Translations under genes and position numbers: made by a program
From: Fidelibacterota bacterium
Lineage (GTDB): Bacteria; Pseudomonadota; Alphaproteobacteria; Rhodospirillales; Rhodospirillaceae
DNA: 64,000 bases
Reading direction: 5' to 3'
NCBI GenBank assembly: GCA_947475295.1
Contig: CANJLF010000003.1
Coordinates: 62,001-126,000, forward strand
Part shown: positions 36,746-48,694 of the stretch, piece after piece
Position numbering within the stretch: the first letter of the stretch is position 1
Layout of the letters: each line of letters opens with the position of its first letter
The notes under the pieces: generated by a model
What the model was told of the DNA's origin: nothing
The model's database searches: none
What the model saw: the letters and a program-made list of their open reading frames with translations, nothing else

Positions 36746-38201
36746 GCTGCTTGAGGAACTAGGGATGGATCAACGGGCGTTGAAGGACTTGGATATCACC
36801 GGGCTGACGGCGGATAGCCGCGCCGTGCGTCCGGGATTCCTGTTCGCCGCCCTGCCCGGTACGGCCGCCGACGGGCGCAGCTATATTCTGGATGCCGTGA
36901 AGCGCGGCGCTACCGCCGTGCTGGCGCCGCCGGGAACCGATCTCGCCGCCAACCGCGCCGATGCTGCCGGTAATGTTGTGCGTCTGATCACCGACAGCAA
37001 TCCCCGCCGGCGCTTCGCGCTGATGGCGGCGCGCTTCTTCGGCGCACAGCCTGAGACCGTCGCCGCTGTCACCGGCACCAACGGCAAAACTTCGGTGGCG
37101 CATTTCACCCAGCAGATCTGGACTCAGCTCGGCTTCAAGGCCGGCTATATCGGCACGCTCGGCGCCTTCGGTCCCGGCCTTCACCTCGACGGCAGCCTGA
37201 CGACGCCCGACGCGGCAAAGCTGCATACGCTGCTGGCCGAGATGGCCGAGCGCGGCATGACTCACCTGGCCATGGAGGCGTCCAGCCACGGCTTGCATCA
37301 GTTCCGCGTCGACGGCGTCAAGATCGCCATCGCCGGCTTTACCAACATGACCCGTGACCACTTGGATTATCACGGCTCCATGGCCGCCTACATGGCGGCC
37401 AAGCTGCGCCTGTTCTCGGATGTCATGATCGACGGCGGCACCGCGGTGCTGAACGCGGACAGTTCCGAATACGCGGCGTTTGAAGCCGCCTGCAAACTGC
37501 GCGGCCACCGCATCCTCGGCTACGGCAAGGCCGGCGCGTCGCTGCATCTCGCCTCATCGAAGATTGAAGGCGCCAGCCAGGTCTTGGACCTCTTCATTCT
37601 TGAAAAGCCATATCGTGTGCGCCTGCCCCTGGCCGGCGCCTTCCAAGTCGCCAACGCGCTTTGCGCGTTGGGCCTCGTCCTTGCCGGCGGCGCAGATCCG
37701 GCGACGGCGGTTGCAGCGCTGGAACTTCTGCACGGCGTCCCAGGACGTCTTGAGCGCGTCGGCCTTAAGGGCGGCGTACCTATATATGTAGACTACGCCC
37801 ATACCCCCGATGCGCTTGAGACCGTGCTGCTCGCGCTGCGCCCCCATGCGTCAGGCAAGCTGGCGGTGGTGTTCGGCTGCGGCGGCGACCGCGACAAGGG
37901 CAAGCGCCGCCTCATGGGCGAAGTAGCTAACCGCCTCGCCGACGTCATTTATGTCACCGACGATAATCCGCGCACGGAGATCGCCGCCGCCATTCGCGCG
38001 GAAGTCCTGCAAGGCTGCCCCGGGGCCAAAGAAATCGGCGACCGCACCGAGGCCATCGCCGCGGCGGTTAAAGCTTTATCCGCCGGCGATGTGCTGCTGG
38101 TCGCGGGCAAAGGTCACGAGACCGGCCAGATCGTTGGCAGCAATGTCATTCCCTTCAACGACGCCGACGTAGTCCGGCAGATTCTGGGGGCGCGCGCATG
38201 A
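36732..38201 (+). CDS. murE: UDP-MurNAc-tripeptide synthetase (meso-DAP ligase)
   Basis: The 489-residue Mur ligase adds the third stem residue to the UDP-MurNAc dipeptide. The ATP loop is GTNGKTS, and DDNPRTE is the DNPR-type motif associated with meso-diaminopimelate rather than lysine. The GTG at 36732 is the likely start; its 14-base overlap with ftsI is compatible with coupling, and GGTGGGGG lies just upstream. A longer frame from 36687 lies wholly inside ftsI. Confidence 0.95.
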   Translation: MRLSELLEELGMDQRALKDLDITGLTADSRAVRPGFLFAALPGTAADGRSYILDAVKRGATAVLAPPGTDLAANRADAAGNVVRLITDSNPRRRFALMAARFFGAQPETVAAVTGTNGKTSVAHFTQQIWTQLGFKAGYIGTLGAFGPGLHLDGSLTTPDAAKLHTLLAEMAERGMTHLAMEASSHGLHQFRVDGVKIAIAGFTNMTRDHLDYHGSMAAYMAAKLRLFSDVMIDGGTAVLNADSSEYAAFEAACKLRGHRILGYGKAGASLHLASSKIEGASQVLDLFILEKPYRVRLPLAGAFQVANALCALGLVLAGGADPATAVAALELLHGVPGRLERVGLKGGVPIYVDYAHTPDALETVLLALRPHASGKLAVVFGCGGDRDKGKRRLMGEVANRLADVIYVTDDNPRTEIAAAIRAEVLQGCPGAKEIGDRTEAIAAAVKALSAGDVLLVAGKGHETGQIVGSNVIPFNDADVVRQILGARA

Positions 38202-39670
38202 GTGCCCAGGAAAATAGCCTATGGACGTCGGGCGCGGTGGTCAAAGCCACAAACGGAAGCTGCTCCGGCAGCTGGACCGCCAACGGCGTATCCATCGACA
38301 GCCGCAGCGTAAAGACCGGTGATTTATTTGTCGCGCTGAAGGGACCGAACTTTGACGGTCACAGCTATGCGCTTGCCGCCCTGAAGCAAGGGGCCTCTGC
38401 TGCCATCGTCCATAGCGAGATCAAGGATTCCGACGAATACCATAATCGTCTGGTAATGGTTAAGGATACGTTTGCGGCGCTGCAGAATCTTGCGAAAGCC
38501 GCGCGTGCGCGTTCAAAGGCCAAAATAATCGCCGTCACCGGCAGCGTCGGCAAGACCGGCACCAAGGAAGCGCTCAAGCTGGGCTTGAGCTTCCTCGGCA
38601 AAACCCACGCCAGCGAAGGCAATCTCAACAATCACTGGGGCGTGCCCTTGAGCCTCGCGCGCATGCCGGCCGACGCCGCCTTCGGCGTGTTCGAGCTCGG
38701 CATGAATCATGCCGGCGAAATCGCGCCGCTGTCCGCAATGGTGCAACCGCACGCTGCAATTATTACAGCGGTTGAAGCTGCGCACCTCGAGTTCTTTAAC
38801 TCGATAGCCGAGATTGCTGACGAGAAGGCCGCAATTATCGTTGGCCTTCTGCCAGGTGGCACTGTGGTACTACCTCGCGACAACGCTCAATACTCTCGCC
38901 TACAATCGTTCGCTAAGAAATTTCACGTCGAAAACATCGTCAGCTTCGGAACTTCCGGCGATTCCGCCGCGCGGCTGGTGTCCTGGTCGCTGACGCCCGA
39001 CGGCACGCAAGTGGCCGCCGAGTTCGACGGCGAGCGCATCACCTACGACATGATTGTCAGCGGCCGTCACTGGGCCTTGAACAGTGTCGCCGCCATTGCC
39101 GCCGTGCGCGCCGTGGGCGCCGACTTCCACAAAGCCGCCGGCGCTTTATCCAAGCTCGATGCGCCGGAAGGCCGTGGCGCGCGCCGCCAAGTGCCCATCG
39201 CAGACGGCGGCATCCTCGTCATCGATGAAAGCTACAACGCGAGCCCCGCCGCCGTACGTGTGCTGGCCGAGACCATGGCGCAAATGCATCAGCCCGTCGG
39301 CGGAACACTCGGAGCCGAAGGCGGCGGGCGTTTGATTATGGCGCTCGGCGATATGCTGGAGTTGGGCACAAGCGCGCCTGCGCTGCATGCCGGGCTGGCC
39401 CCCAGCCTCAAAGCGGCCAAAATCGACATCGTCTTCACGGCCGGCCCTCTGATGGAACATCTGCACAAAGCACTGCCACAAGCGATGCGCGGCGGACATG
39501 CCGCCGACTCTCAGGCGCTGATCCCGCTGGTCACGGCTGCAGTGCGCGCCGGCGACGTGGTGGCGGTCAAAGGTTCTCACAGCAGCCACATGGAACGCGT
39601 CGTCACGGCGCTGCTGGCGCTGCCAGCAACTCACGGAAAAACAGCGGCGCGCGCCGTCAACGGTCACTAG
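38198..39670 (+). CDS. murF: UDP-MurNAc-tripeptide D-Ala-D-Ala ligase
   Basis: The 490-residue ligase adds the D-Ala-D-Ala dipeptide to complete the pentapeptide. The ATP loop is [12 protein letters not shown], and [24 protein letters not shown] and [13 protein letters not shown] match MurF. It overlaps murE by four bases. Codon use between about 38735 and 38935 shifts to more A- and T-ending codons than in the rest of the gene; see findings. Confidence 0.96.
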   Translation: MSAQENSLWTSGAVVKATNGSCSGSWTANGVSIDSRSVKTGDLFVALKGPNFDGHSYALAALKQGASAAIVHSEIKDSDEYHNRLVMVKDTFAALQNLAKAARARSKAKIIAVTGSVGKTGTKEALKLGLSFLGKTHASEGNLNNHWGVPLSLARMPADAAFGVFELGMNHAGEIAPLSAMVQPHAAIITAVEAAHLEFFNSIAEIADEKAAIIVGLLPGGTVVLPRDNAQYSRLQSFAKKFHVENIVSFGTSGDSAARLVSWSLTPDGTQVAAEFDGERITYDMIVSGRHWALNSVAAIAAVRAVGADFHKAAGALSKLDAPEGRGARRQVPIADGGILVIDESYNASPAAVRVLAETMAQMHQPVGGTLGAEGGGRLIMALGDMLELGTSAPALHAGLAPSLKAAKIDIVFTAGPLMEHLHKALPQAMRGGHAADSQALIPLVTAAVRAGDVVAVKGSHSSHMERVVTALLALPATHGKTAARAVNGH

Positions 39671-39681
39671 GAAGCGAAAAC

Positions 39682-40767
39682 ATGCTTTATCTGTTGTCCG
39701 ACCTCTCGAGCCAGTTCAACGCCCTTAACGTCTTCCGCTATCTGACGTTTCGCGCGGGCGGTTCGGTCGTGACCGCCCTGATCGTGGCCTTCGTGTTCGG
39801 CCCGGCGATCATCCGCTGGCTGAAGTCAAAACAAGGTTACGGACAGCCGATCCGCACCGACGGGCCGAAGAGTCACCTGATCACCAAGCAGGGCACGCCG
39901 ACCATGGGCGGGGTGATGATGCTGCTCGGCATCGGTGTCGCGACGTTGCTGTGGGCCGATCTCAGCAACCGGTACGTCTGGATCGCGCTGTTCGTCACCA
40001 TGAGCTACGGCTTCATCGGTTTCCTGGACGACTACCTCAAAGTCACCAAGCGGACCTCGGGCGGACTCAAAGGGCGGCTCAAGATGGTTGCGGAGATCGC
40101 CGTCGCCGGCATCGCCGTCTATTGGATCAGCGCGGTCAGCACACCGGCTCTGGCCGACCGGTTGTCGGTGCCGTTCTTCAAGGACGTGCTGTTCGACCTC
40201 GGATTGTTCTACATCCCCGTAGGCATTTTCGTCATGGTGGGCGCCGCCAACTCGGTGAACCTGACCGATGGTCTCGATGGCCTGGCGATCGTGCCGGTGA
40301 TGATTGCCGCCGGCGTGTTCGTCATCATCGCCTACCTTATCGGCAACCAAGTGTTCGCCAACTACCTGCAAGTAAATTACGTGCCCGGCGCCGGCGAGTT
40401 GGCGGTGTTCTGCGGCGCGGTCGTGGGTGCCGGCCTCGGCTTCCTTTGGTTTAACGCGCCGCCGGCCATGGTGTTCATGGGCGACACCGGTTCGCTGGCC
40501 ATGGGCGGCGCGCTGGGCTCCGTCGCCGTCGTCACCAAACACGAGATCGTGCTCGGCATCGTCGGCGGTCTGTTCGTGCTGGAGACAGTCTCGGTCATCG
40601 TCCAGGTGGCGTCTTTCAAACTCACCGGCAAGCGCGTGTTCCGCATGGCGCCTCTGCACCACCACTACGAAGAAAAGGGCTGGGCGGAGTCCACCGTCGT
40701 CATCCGCTTCTGGATCATCGCATTCATTCTTGCCGTGGCCGGTCTGGCCACGCTGAAATTGAGGTAG
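39682..40767 (+). CDS. mraY: Phospho-MurNAc-pentapeptide translocase
   Basis: The 361-residue inner-membrane enzyme transfers phospho-MurNAc-pentapeptide to undecaprenyl phosphate to form lipid I. The segments [21 protein letters not shown] with its catalytic aspartates, and [13 protein letters not shown] are intact, and about ten membrane spans are visible. It follows murF by 11 bp. Confidence 0.97.
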   Translation: MLYLLSDLSSQFNALNVFRYLTFRAGGSVVTALIVAFVFGPAIIRWLKSKQGYGQPIRTDGPKSHLITKQGTPTMGGVMMLLGIGVATLLWADLSNRYVWIALFVTMSYGFIGFLDDYLKVTKRTSGGLKGRLKMVAEIAVAGIAVYWISAVSTPALADRLSVPFFKDVLFDLGLFYIPVGIFVMVGAANSVNLTDGLDGLAIVPVMIAAGVFVIIAYLIGNQVFANYLQVNYVPGAGELAVFCGAVVGAGLGFLWFNAPPAMVFMGDTGSLAMGGALGSVAVVTKHEIVLGIVGGLFVLETVSVIVQVASFKLTGKRVFRMAPLHHHYEEKGWAESTVVIRFWIIAFILAVAGLATLKLR

Positions 40768-40774
40768 CCGCTTA

Positions 40775-42157
40775 ATGGTTCCGACCCCGCAATATGCCGG
40801 CGAGCGAGTTGTCGTGATGGGCCTGGGTAAATCAGGTCTGTCGGCGGCGGCGTCCTTGCGCGCCGGCGGCGCCAGGGTCGAGGTTTGGGACGACAAGGCG
40901 GCTTCACTCAGCGATGCCACCTCAAAAGGTTTTGCGGCCTTCGACGGCACGTCCATGAATCTCAAGGATGTGCGCGCCATCATCTGGAGCCCGGGCATAC
41001 CGCACGGCTACCCGAAAGCTCATGCGCTCTCCGTCAAAGCCCGTACCGAGCACATCTCGCTGATCTGCGACGTCGATCTGCTGCTGCAGGCGCAACCGGA
41101 CGCCACCGTAGTCGCCATTACCGGCACCAACGGTAAGTCGACGACGACCGCCCTCACCGCCCATCTGTTCCAGCATGCCGGACGTAAAGTCGCCGTCGGC
41201 GGCAATCTCGGCATCCCTGCGCTCGACCTCGAGCCCCTGGGCCGCGGCGGCACTTATGTGCTGGAGCTGTCGTCCTATCAGCTCGAATTGGTGCCGCATT
41301 TGGCTTGCGAAACCGCCGTGTTGCTGAACATCACTCCCGATCACTTGGATCGGCACGGCGGTATGGATGGCTACATCGCCGCCAAGCGCCGCATTTTCGC
41401 GAACCAACGCCCACCGCGCACCGCCATTATTGGCATCGACGACGAACCCAGCGCCATACTCTATGAAGCCTTGCGCGGCGATGGCTTGCATCGTGTCGTG
41501 CCGATTTCGGTGAAACGCGCCGTCGCTGGCGGCGTCTATGTCATTGACGGCGTACTGGTCGATGCTACCGGCGACAAGCCCACGCCGATCCTCGACCTGC
41601 GCATACTTGCGCGCCTGCCCGGAGCACATAACTGGCAAAATGTCGCAGCGGCGACCGCGGCCGCGCTCTCGCAAGGCATCCCGACCAACGTCATCGTCTC
41701 GGGCCTCAAGACATTCCCCGGACTCAAGCACCGCCAGGAACTGGTGACCGTGCTGAAGAATGTTTCGTTCATCAACGACAGCAAAGCCACCAATGCTGAC
41801 GCCACCGAAAAGGCGCTGCTTTGCTATCAGAACATTTACTGGATCGCCGGCGGCCAGGCGAAGGAAGGCGGTATCGCGCCGCTCGCGTCCCTCTTCCCGC
41901 GCATCCGTCATGCCTTCCTGATCGGCGAGGCCGCGAAGGAATTCGCCGGCACGCTCGAGGGCAAGGTTCCCTTCGTGCTCCACAACGATATGCAATCGGC
42001 CATCAAGCAGGCCGGCGAACTGGCGCTGGCCGAAGCGCTGCCCGACGCCACCGTGCTGCTGTCGCCGGCCTGCGCCTCCTTCGACATGTTCAAGAACTTC
42101 GAGGAACGCGGCGATATTTTCCGCGCAACGGTTTTGGAATTGTGGCCACGCCCATGA
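40775..42157 (+). CDS. murD: UDP-MurNAc-L-Ala D-glutamate ligase
   Basis: The 460-residue Mur ligase adds D-glutamate to UDP-MurNAc-L-alanine. It has a Rossmann start (VVVMGLGKSGLSAAASL), the ATP loop TGTNGKSTTTAL and NITPDHLDRHG. It follows mraY by 7 bp and overlaps ftsW by four bases. Confidence 0.96.
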   Translation: MVPTPQYAGERVVVMGLGKSGLSAAASLRAGGARVEVWDDKAASLSDATSKGFAAFDGTSMNLKDVRAIIWSPGIPHGYPKAHALSVKARTEHISLICDVDLLLQAQPDATVVAITGTNGKSTTTALTAHLFQHAGRKVAVGGNLGIPALDLEPLGRGGTYVLELSSYQLELVPHLACETAVLLNITPDHLDRHGGMDGYIAAKRRIFANQRPPRTAIIGIDDEPSAILYEALRGDGLHRVVPISVKRAVAGGVYVIDGVLVDATGDKPTPILDLRILARLPGAHNWQNVAAATAAALSQGIPTNVIVSGLKTFPGLKHRQELVTVLKNVSFINDSKATNADATEKALLCYQNIYWIAGGQAKEGGIAPLASLFPRIRHAFLIGEAAKEFAGTLEGKVPFVLHNDMQSAIKQAGELALAEALPDATVLLSPACASFDMFKNFEERGDIFRATVLELWPRP

Positions 42158-43290
42158 CAGCAAGAACATTCACGCGCACAGATATCAGCACCGTCGGCCG
42201 CTGGTGGTGGACAGTGGATAAGTGGATGTTGACCGCCACGGTTCTTCTGGTGGCTATCGGCATTCTGCTCAATCTGGCCGCGGGTCCGCCGGCAGCGGGC
42301 CGCATCGGCGCCGATGCGTTCCACTTCGTGCGCAAGCAGATGGTTTTCCTGCCCATCGCCCTCGCGGTTATGTTCGGCATTTCTCTGCTGGCGCCCGTAC
42401 AGGTCCGCCGCTTCGCGGCCATTGGCTTCGTCGTCGCCGGCTTTTTAATGCTGATGACTATCTTCATCGGCTCCGATGTCAACGGCGCCAAGCGCTGGTT
42501 GACCATCGGCCCCTTATCTCTCGGCCAGCCCTCGGAGTTCATGAAGCCTTTCTTCGCCGTGGTCTCGGCCTGGATGTTCACCGAACATAAGTTGCGCGAG
42601 GAGTTCCCCGGCAATTATATCGCGCTCGGCTTGCTGCTGTGTGTCGCAGCCTGCCTGCTCAGCCAGCCCGACGTCGGTATGACATTTGTCGTAACAACGG
42701 TGTGGTGCGCGCAATTTTTCATCGCCGGACTGCCGTTCGTATACGTGGTTATGCTGGTCGTGATCGGCATTGCCGGCATCGTCGGCGCTTACTTCGTGCT
42801 CCCGCACGTCGCCAGCCGCATCGACCGCTTCCTCGATCCCACCGTTGGCGATAGCTATCAGGTGACGCAGGCCATGCGCGCCTTCCAGCAGGGCGGCCTA
42901 TTCGGCCGCGGCCCCGGCGAAGGCCGCGTCAAGGAAGCCTTGCCCGACGCCCACACGGATTTCATCTTCGCCGTCGCCGGCGAAGAGTTCGGTGTGCTGC
43001 TGTGCCTTCTGATCGTCGCCCTGTTCGCCTTCGTGGTGATCCGCGCACTGACCAAAATGACGCGCGAAGAAAATTTGTTCGTGCTGCTGGCCGTCGGCGG
43101 CCTCACCGTGCAGTTCGGCCTGCAGGCCATGATCAACATGGCTTCCAGCCTGCACATGATGCCGACCAAAGGCATGACGCTGCCGTTCATTTCCTACGGC
43201 GGATCGTCGCTGCTGGCGCTCGGTGTGGGCATGGGCATGTTGCTGGCGCTTACGCGTCGCCGCCGAGACCCGGAAGGACACGCGCTATGA
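42154..43290 (+). CDS. ftsW: Septal peptidoglycan polymerase FtsW
   Basis: The 378-residue SEDS-family protein polymerises septal glycan with FtsI. About ten spans are seen, and SLHMMPTKGMTLPFISYGGSS and DAHTDFIFAVAGEEFG are characteristic. The start is the ATG at 42154, within the murD stop; a longer frame would run inside murD. It is coupled to murG by a four-base overlap. Confidence 0.95.
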   Translation: MTARTFTRTDISTVGRWWWTVDKWMLTATVLLVAIGILLNLAAGPPAAGRIGADAFHFVRKQMVFLPIALAVMFGISLLAPVQVRRFAAIGFVVAGFLMLMTIFIGSDVNGAKRWLTIGPLSLGQPSEFMKPFFAVVSAWMFTEHKLREEFPGNYIALGLLLCVAACLLSQPDVGMTFVVTTVWCAQFFIAGLPFVYVVMLVVIGIAGIVGAYFVLPHVASRIDRFLDPTVGDSYQVTQAMRAFQQGGLFGRGPGEGRVKEALPDAHTDFIFAVAGEEFGVLLCLLIVALFAFVVIRALTKMTREENLFVLLAVGGLTVQFGLQAMINMASSLHMMPTKGMTLPFISYGGSSLLALGVGMGMLLALTRRRRDPEGHAL

Positions 43291-44471
43291 TCTCACCCCG
43301 CAATACCGGACGCTTGATTGTGCTCGCCGCCGGCGGCACCGGCGGTCACGTGTTCCCCGCCGAAGCTCTGGCCCAAGAACTGCTGACCCAAGGCCATCGC
43401 CTTGCGCTGATCACGGACAAGCGCGGCACAAATTACACCGGCACTCTTGGGCTTATTGATACGCACCATATCAGCGGCCAGGGCATCAGCGGCAAAGGCC
43501 TCACCGGTTTGGTGAAGGGCGTGTTCGCTCTCGGCGTGGGCATTTTGCAGGCCCGCAAGCTGCTTGAGGAACTGCGGCCGGCCGCTGTCGTCGGTTTCGG
43601 CGGCTACGCTTCGGCGCCGACCGTGCTCGCCGCAGCACAACTGAGTATTCCGACGGTCATTCACGAACAGAACGCGACGCTGGGCCGCGCCAACCGTTTC
43701 TTGGTGCGCCGCGTCGACCGCGTCTGCATCTCGCTCGATCTGGCCAAGCCGATCACGACGGCGGCGCAAATCATCCGCACAGGCCTGCCCTTGCGCCCAG
43801 CCGTGATCGCCAAGCGCGGCATTCCCTATCATGCGCCGACCGCCGACGGTCCTTTCCGTATTTTGGTGCTGGGTGGAAGCCAGGGCGCCAAAATCTTCAG
43901 CGATGTCGTGCCGGCAGCCGTGAAACTGCTGCCCGAGGCCTTGCGCAAGCGCTTAGAAATCTCGCAGCAATGTCGGCCCGAGGAGCTAGACCCGACGCAC
44001 GCCGCCTATGCCGGCTCTGACGCCCATGTCCAGTTGCGCCACTTCTTTGAAAATGTGCCGGACCTTCTGACCAACGCGCATTTGCTGATTGCCCGCGCCG
44101 GGGCGTCCACCGTCGCCGAAGCCAGCATCCTCGGCCGCCCGAGCTTGCTGATTCCGCTGCCGCTCGCCGACAATCACCAAGCCTTCAACGCCGAGGCGCT
44201 GTCGCGCATCGGCGGCGCCTGGACCATGCGCCAGGCGCAGTTCACGCCCCAGGCCTTGGCCGAGTTGCTCATCCAGTTCGCGGCCTCGCCGGTGGCGCTC
44301 GCCAAAGCGGCGGTCGCTGCCGAAACCCTATGCCTTCCCGATGCCGCGAGCCGCCTGGCTGACGTGGTGACGGCGCTGATCCGCGACGAAAGTGGCGCGC
44401 GGATCGCCACGAAATCCTCGGGATCGTCCAAGTCCATTTCGACACACACCATGAAGCGGGGAATCGTCTGA
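43287..44471 (+). CDS. murG: UDP-GlcNAc transferase making lipid II
   Basis: The 394-residue glycosyltransferase adds GlcNAc to lipid I. The N-terminal [17 protein letters not shown] loop, [14 protein letters not shown] and [21 protein letters not shown] are the MurG signatures. The C-terminus has about 25 extra residues ([21 protein letters not shown]). It overlaps murC by one base. Confidence 0.95.
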   Translation: MISPRNTGRLIVLAAGGTGGHVFPAEALAQELLTQGHRLALITDKRGTNYTGTLGLIDTHHISGQGISGKGLTGLVKGVFALGVGILQARKLLEELRPAAVVGFGGYASAPTVLAAAQLSIPTVIHEQNATLGRANRFLVRRVDRVCISLDLAKPITTAAQIIRTGLPLRPAVIAKRGIPYHAPTADGPFRILVLGGSQGAKIFSDVVPAAVKLLPEALRKRLEISQQCRPEELDPTHAAYAGSDAHVQLRHFFENVPDLLTNAHLLIARAGASTVAEASILGRPSLLIPLPLADNHQAFNAEALSRIGGAWTMRQAQFTPQALAELLIQFAASPVALAKAAVAAETLCLPDAASRLADVVTALIRDESGARIATKSSGSSKSISTHTMKRGIV

Positions 44472-45918
44472 TGCAGTCCATGCCGCTCGACATCGGCATC
44501 ATCCATTTCGTCGGCATCGGCGGTATCGGCATGTCCGGTATCGCGGAGGTCATGCACAATCTCGGCTATCAGGTGCAAGGCAGCGACATCGCCCAGAACG
44601 CCAACGTCGACCGCCTACGCGGTCTCGGCATTCGCATCGAGGTGGGCCATCGCGGCGAAAATCTGGGCGACGCTCGAGTCATCGTCATCTCTTCGGCCGT
44701 GAAGCCCGACAATCCGGAGGTGCTGGCCGCGCGCAAAGGCATGCTGCCGGTCGTGCGCCGCGCCGAAATGCTAGCCGAGCTGATGCGCCTAAAATGGTCC
44801 ATCGCCGTCGGCGGCACACACGGCAAGACCACCACGACGTCGCTCGTTGCCAGTGTGCTGGAAGCCGCCGATCTGGACCCGACCGTCATCAACGGTGGCA
44901 TCATCAACGCCTACGGCACCAATATGCGGCTCGGCGCCGGCGATTGGATGGTGGTCGAGGCTGACGAGTCCGACGGCACTTTTATTCGCCTACCCGCCAC
45001 GATCGCCATCGTCACCAACATCGATCCCGAGCATATGGATTTCTACGGCGACTTCGCAAAGGTCAAAGCCGCCTTCCGCACGTTCGTGGAATCAATCCCG
45101 TTCTACGGCTTTGCAGCCATGTGCATCGATCACCCGGAAGTCCAGTCGCTGCTGCCGCAGCTCACCGACCGCAAAATCATCACTTACGGCCTTAGCCCTG
45201 CGGCCATGGTGCGCGGCCTCAACCTCGTGCTGGACGTGAACGGCGTGCGCTTCGATGCCGCCATCTCGGACCGCGTCACCGGCGGCGAACGCATCATCGA
45301 GAATGTCCACCTGACCATGTTCGGCCAGCATAACGTGTTGAACTCCCTCGCCGCTGTCGCTGTGGCCGCGGAAATGGGCCTGCCCGACGATGTGATCCGC
45401 GAGGGCCTCGCGCGTTTCAAAGGCGTGAAACGCCGCTTCACTAAAGTCGGTGAAGTCGATGGCATCACCGTCATCGACGATTACGGCCATCATCCCGTCG
45501 AGATCGCTGCCGTTTTGAAGGCCGCGCGAACGGCCACCACGGGCCGTGTGATCGCCGTGGTGCAGCCGCACCGCTACACCCGCCTGCAATCGCTGTTCGC
45601 GGAATTCTGCCAGTGCTTCAACGATGCCGACCATGTTGTCGTCGCCGACGTTTATCCGGCAGGTGAAGCGCCCATCGCTGGTATCGACCGCGACAGCCTC
45701 ATCAACGGCCTGCACGCCCATGGCCATCCAGCGGTGACGGCGCTGATGTCGCCCAAACACCTGGCCGCCGTCATCGACGACATTGCCAAGCCCGGCGACG
45801 TTGTTGTCTGCCTCGGCGCCGGCAACATCACCGCCTGGGCCCACGCCCTGCCCGCCGATTTAGCCGCCATTCGTAAGCCCAAAGGTAACGGCAACGGAAA
45901 ACGCGCCGGAGGCGCTGC

Positions 45919-45922
<4 letters not shown>
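44471..45922 (+). CDS. murC: UDP-MurNAc L-alanine ligase
   Basis: The 483-residue ligase starts the stem peptide by adding L-alanine to UDP-MurNAc. It has [18 protein letters not shown] at the N-terminus, the ATP loop [12 protein letters not shown], and the family motifs EADESDGTF and QPHRYTR. The stop overlaps murB by four bases. Confidence 0.97.
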
Positions 45923-46871
<949 letters not shown>

Positions 46872-46875
<4 letters not shown>

Positions 46876-47795
46876 CGCGCCCCACATCCATATGCCGCGT
46901 TGCCGTGCTCGGCGGCGGTTTCTCGAAGGAGCGCGAGGTCTCGCTGGTCTCGGGCCGCGCCGCCGAACGCGCTCTCAAAGCCAAGGGGCTCGACGTGATC
47001 TTCATCGATGTCACGCGCGACATGAGCGCGCTGGTCTCCAGCATCGCCGCCGCTAAGCCCGACGTGGTGTTCAACGCTTTGCACGGCCGCTTCGGCGAGG
47101 ATGGCTGCATCCAAGGCCTCCTGGACATGATGCAGATCCCCTATACCAACTCCGGCCGCCTCGCTTCGGCCGTGGCCATGGATAAGCCCATGGCGAAACG
47201 CATTATGGCCGCCGCCGGCATTCCCGTGGCCGAAGAGCGCGTCGTCACGCGCGCGGAAGCCGAACGGGGCGACGTCATGACGCGGCCCTACGTGCTGAAG
47301 CCCGTCAATGAAGGCTCCAGTGTTGGCGTCAAGATCGTGCGCGCCGGCGACAACCGTCCGCCGCTCGACGACCTGGGCCTTAGCCCCGACGATCTCATCA
47401 TGGCCGAGCGCTTCATTCCGGGCCGCGAAGTCACCGTCGCCGTGATGGGCGATAAGGCGCTGGCCGTCACCGAGATCACCACCGGGCGCGACTTCTATGA
47501 CTACGAAGCCAAATACGCGACCGGCGGCTCGAAACATATCCTTCCCGCGCCCTTGAGCCGTGCGCTTTACGAGCGCGCCATGGAACTCTCGCTCACCGCG
47601 CACCACGCGCTCGGTTGCCGCGGCGTCAGCCGCGCCGATCTACGCCTCGATGGCGACAAATTCATCATGCTCGAGGTCAACACCCAGCCCGGCCTGACGC
47701 CGACATCGCTGGTACCCGAACAAGCCGCCCACACGGGCATGCCCTTCAACGATCTCATCCTCTGGATGGTGGAGCGCGCCCAATGCGACGCCTGA
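46872..47795 (+). CDS. ddl: D-alanine-D-alanine ligase
   Basis: The 307-residue ATP-grasp enzyme joins two D-alanines. It has AVLGGGFSKEREVSLVSG, NALHGRFGEDG, NEGSSVGVKIV and the end motif MLEVNTQPGLTPTSLVPEQA. It overlaps ftsQ by 13 bases. Confidence 0.97.
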
Positions 47796-48622
47796 TGACC
47801 CGGAAAGCCCTGATCTGGACAACCGTAGGCCTTCTGGCCGCCGGCGGCGCCGCGGCCGTGAAATTCGCACCGGCGAAAGTCGGGCTCCCCGAAGACTTTG
47901 CCAACATGGACGGCACGCTGCTCGATATCAGCGCGGCCCTCGGTATGAAGCTCGACGCCTTGACCGTCGAAGGCCGCAACATGACCACCCGCGAGGATCT
48001 GCTGGCGGCGCTGGATGTCGAGCGCGGCGCGCCGATCCTGTCGATCAATGTCGCCGACGCCAAAACCGCCGTCGAAGCGCTGCCGTGGGTGAAAACCGCC
48101 AAAATCGAACGCCGCTTGCCCGATGCTGTGCACATTCTGCTCGAAGAACGCACGCCTTATGCGCTGTGGCAGCGCGACGGCCGCTACACCCTGGTCGATC
48201 GCGACGGTAAGGCCATTGTTGATGTGCCCGACGCTGATCAGTCACTGCCTTTAATTGTCGGCCCCGACGCGCCGCAACACGCGGCCGCATTATTCGAGGC
48301 CCTCGGCGCTGAAACGGCGCTGGCGGGGCGCGTACGCGCCGCCGTCCGCATGGGTGCCCGCCGCTGGAACATCTATCTGGACTCTTTCGAGAGCGGCATC
48401 GCTGTGCGCCTGCCCGAAGGCGATGTCGCCGCCGCCTGGACGCGCCTCGCCACGCTTGAGCGCGATCACAAGATTCTCGAACGCGATCTCGATTTCATCG
48501 ACATGCGGCTCGACGATCGGCTGGTTGTCCGCATTCACAAGGATGCGGCGGCCGAAGCTGCCACATCCGCGACTAAAAAGAAGGCGCCGGCGATCAACGC
48601 CGGCCCAAAGCAAAACATCTGA
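47783..48622 (+). CDS. ftsQ: Cell-division protein FtsQ
   Basis: The 279-residue product has one membrane span (LIWTTVGLLAAGGAAAV, near residues 10-26), a POTRA-like domain (LDALTVEGRNMTTREDLLAAL with PWVKTAKIERRLPDAVHILLEER) and the FtsQ beta domain. It scaffolds FtsL/FtsB and FtsI/W. The ATG at 47783 lies within the end of ddl; a longer frame from 47615 is inside ddl. The C-terminus is Lys- and Ala-rich. Confidence 0.92.
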   Translation: MRRLMTRKALIWTTVGLLAAGGAAAVKFAPAKVGLPEDFANMDGTLLDISAALGMKLDALTVEGRNMTTREDLLAALDVERGAPILSINVADAKTAVEALPWVKTAKIERRLPDAVHILLEERTPYALWQRDGRYTLVDRDGKAIVDVPDADQSLPLIVGPDAPQHAAALFEALGAETALAGRVRAAVRMGARRWNIYLDSFESGIAVRLPEGDVAAAWTRLATLERDHKILERDLDFIDMRLDDRLVVRIHKDAAAEAATSATKKKAPAINAGPKQNI

Positions 48623-48694
48623 GGACGGAACGCACCCTTGATTGATTTTTCGTGATTGACTTTTTTGGTATTCGGCACAGGAGCATCGTCTGAG

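Noticed and set aside
39826-40998. 390-codon frame on the minus strand opposite mraY
   Set aside because: Composition is dominated by His, Arg, Asp and Gly as expected from the reverse complement of a membrane gene; mraY is certain on the plus strand.
40922-42169. 415-codon frame on the minus strand opposite murD
   Set aside because: It is a mirror of a GC-rich gene (rich in Gly, Arg and His with no motif). The plus-strand murD has all its catalytic motifs.
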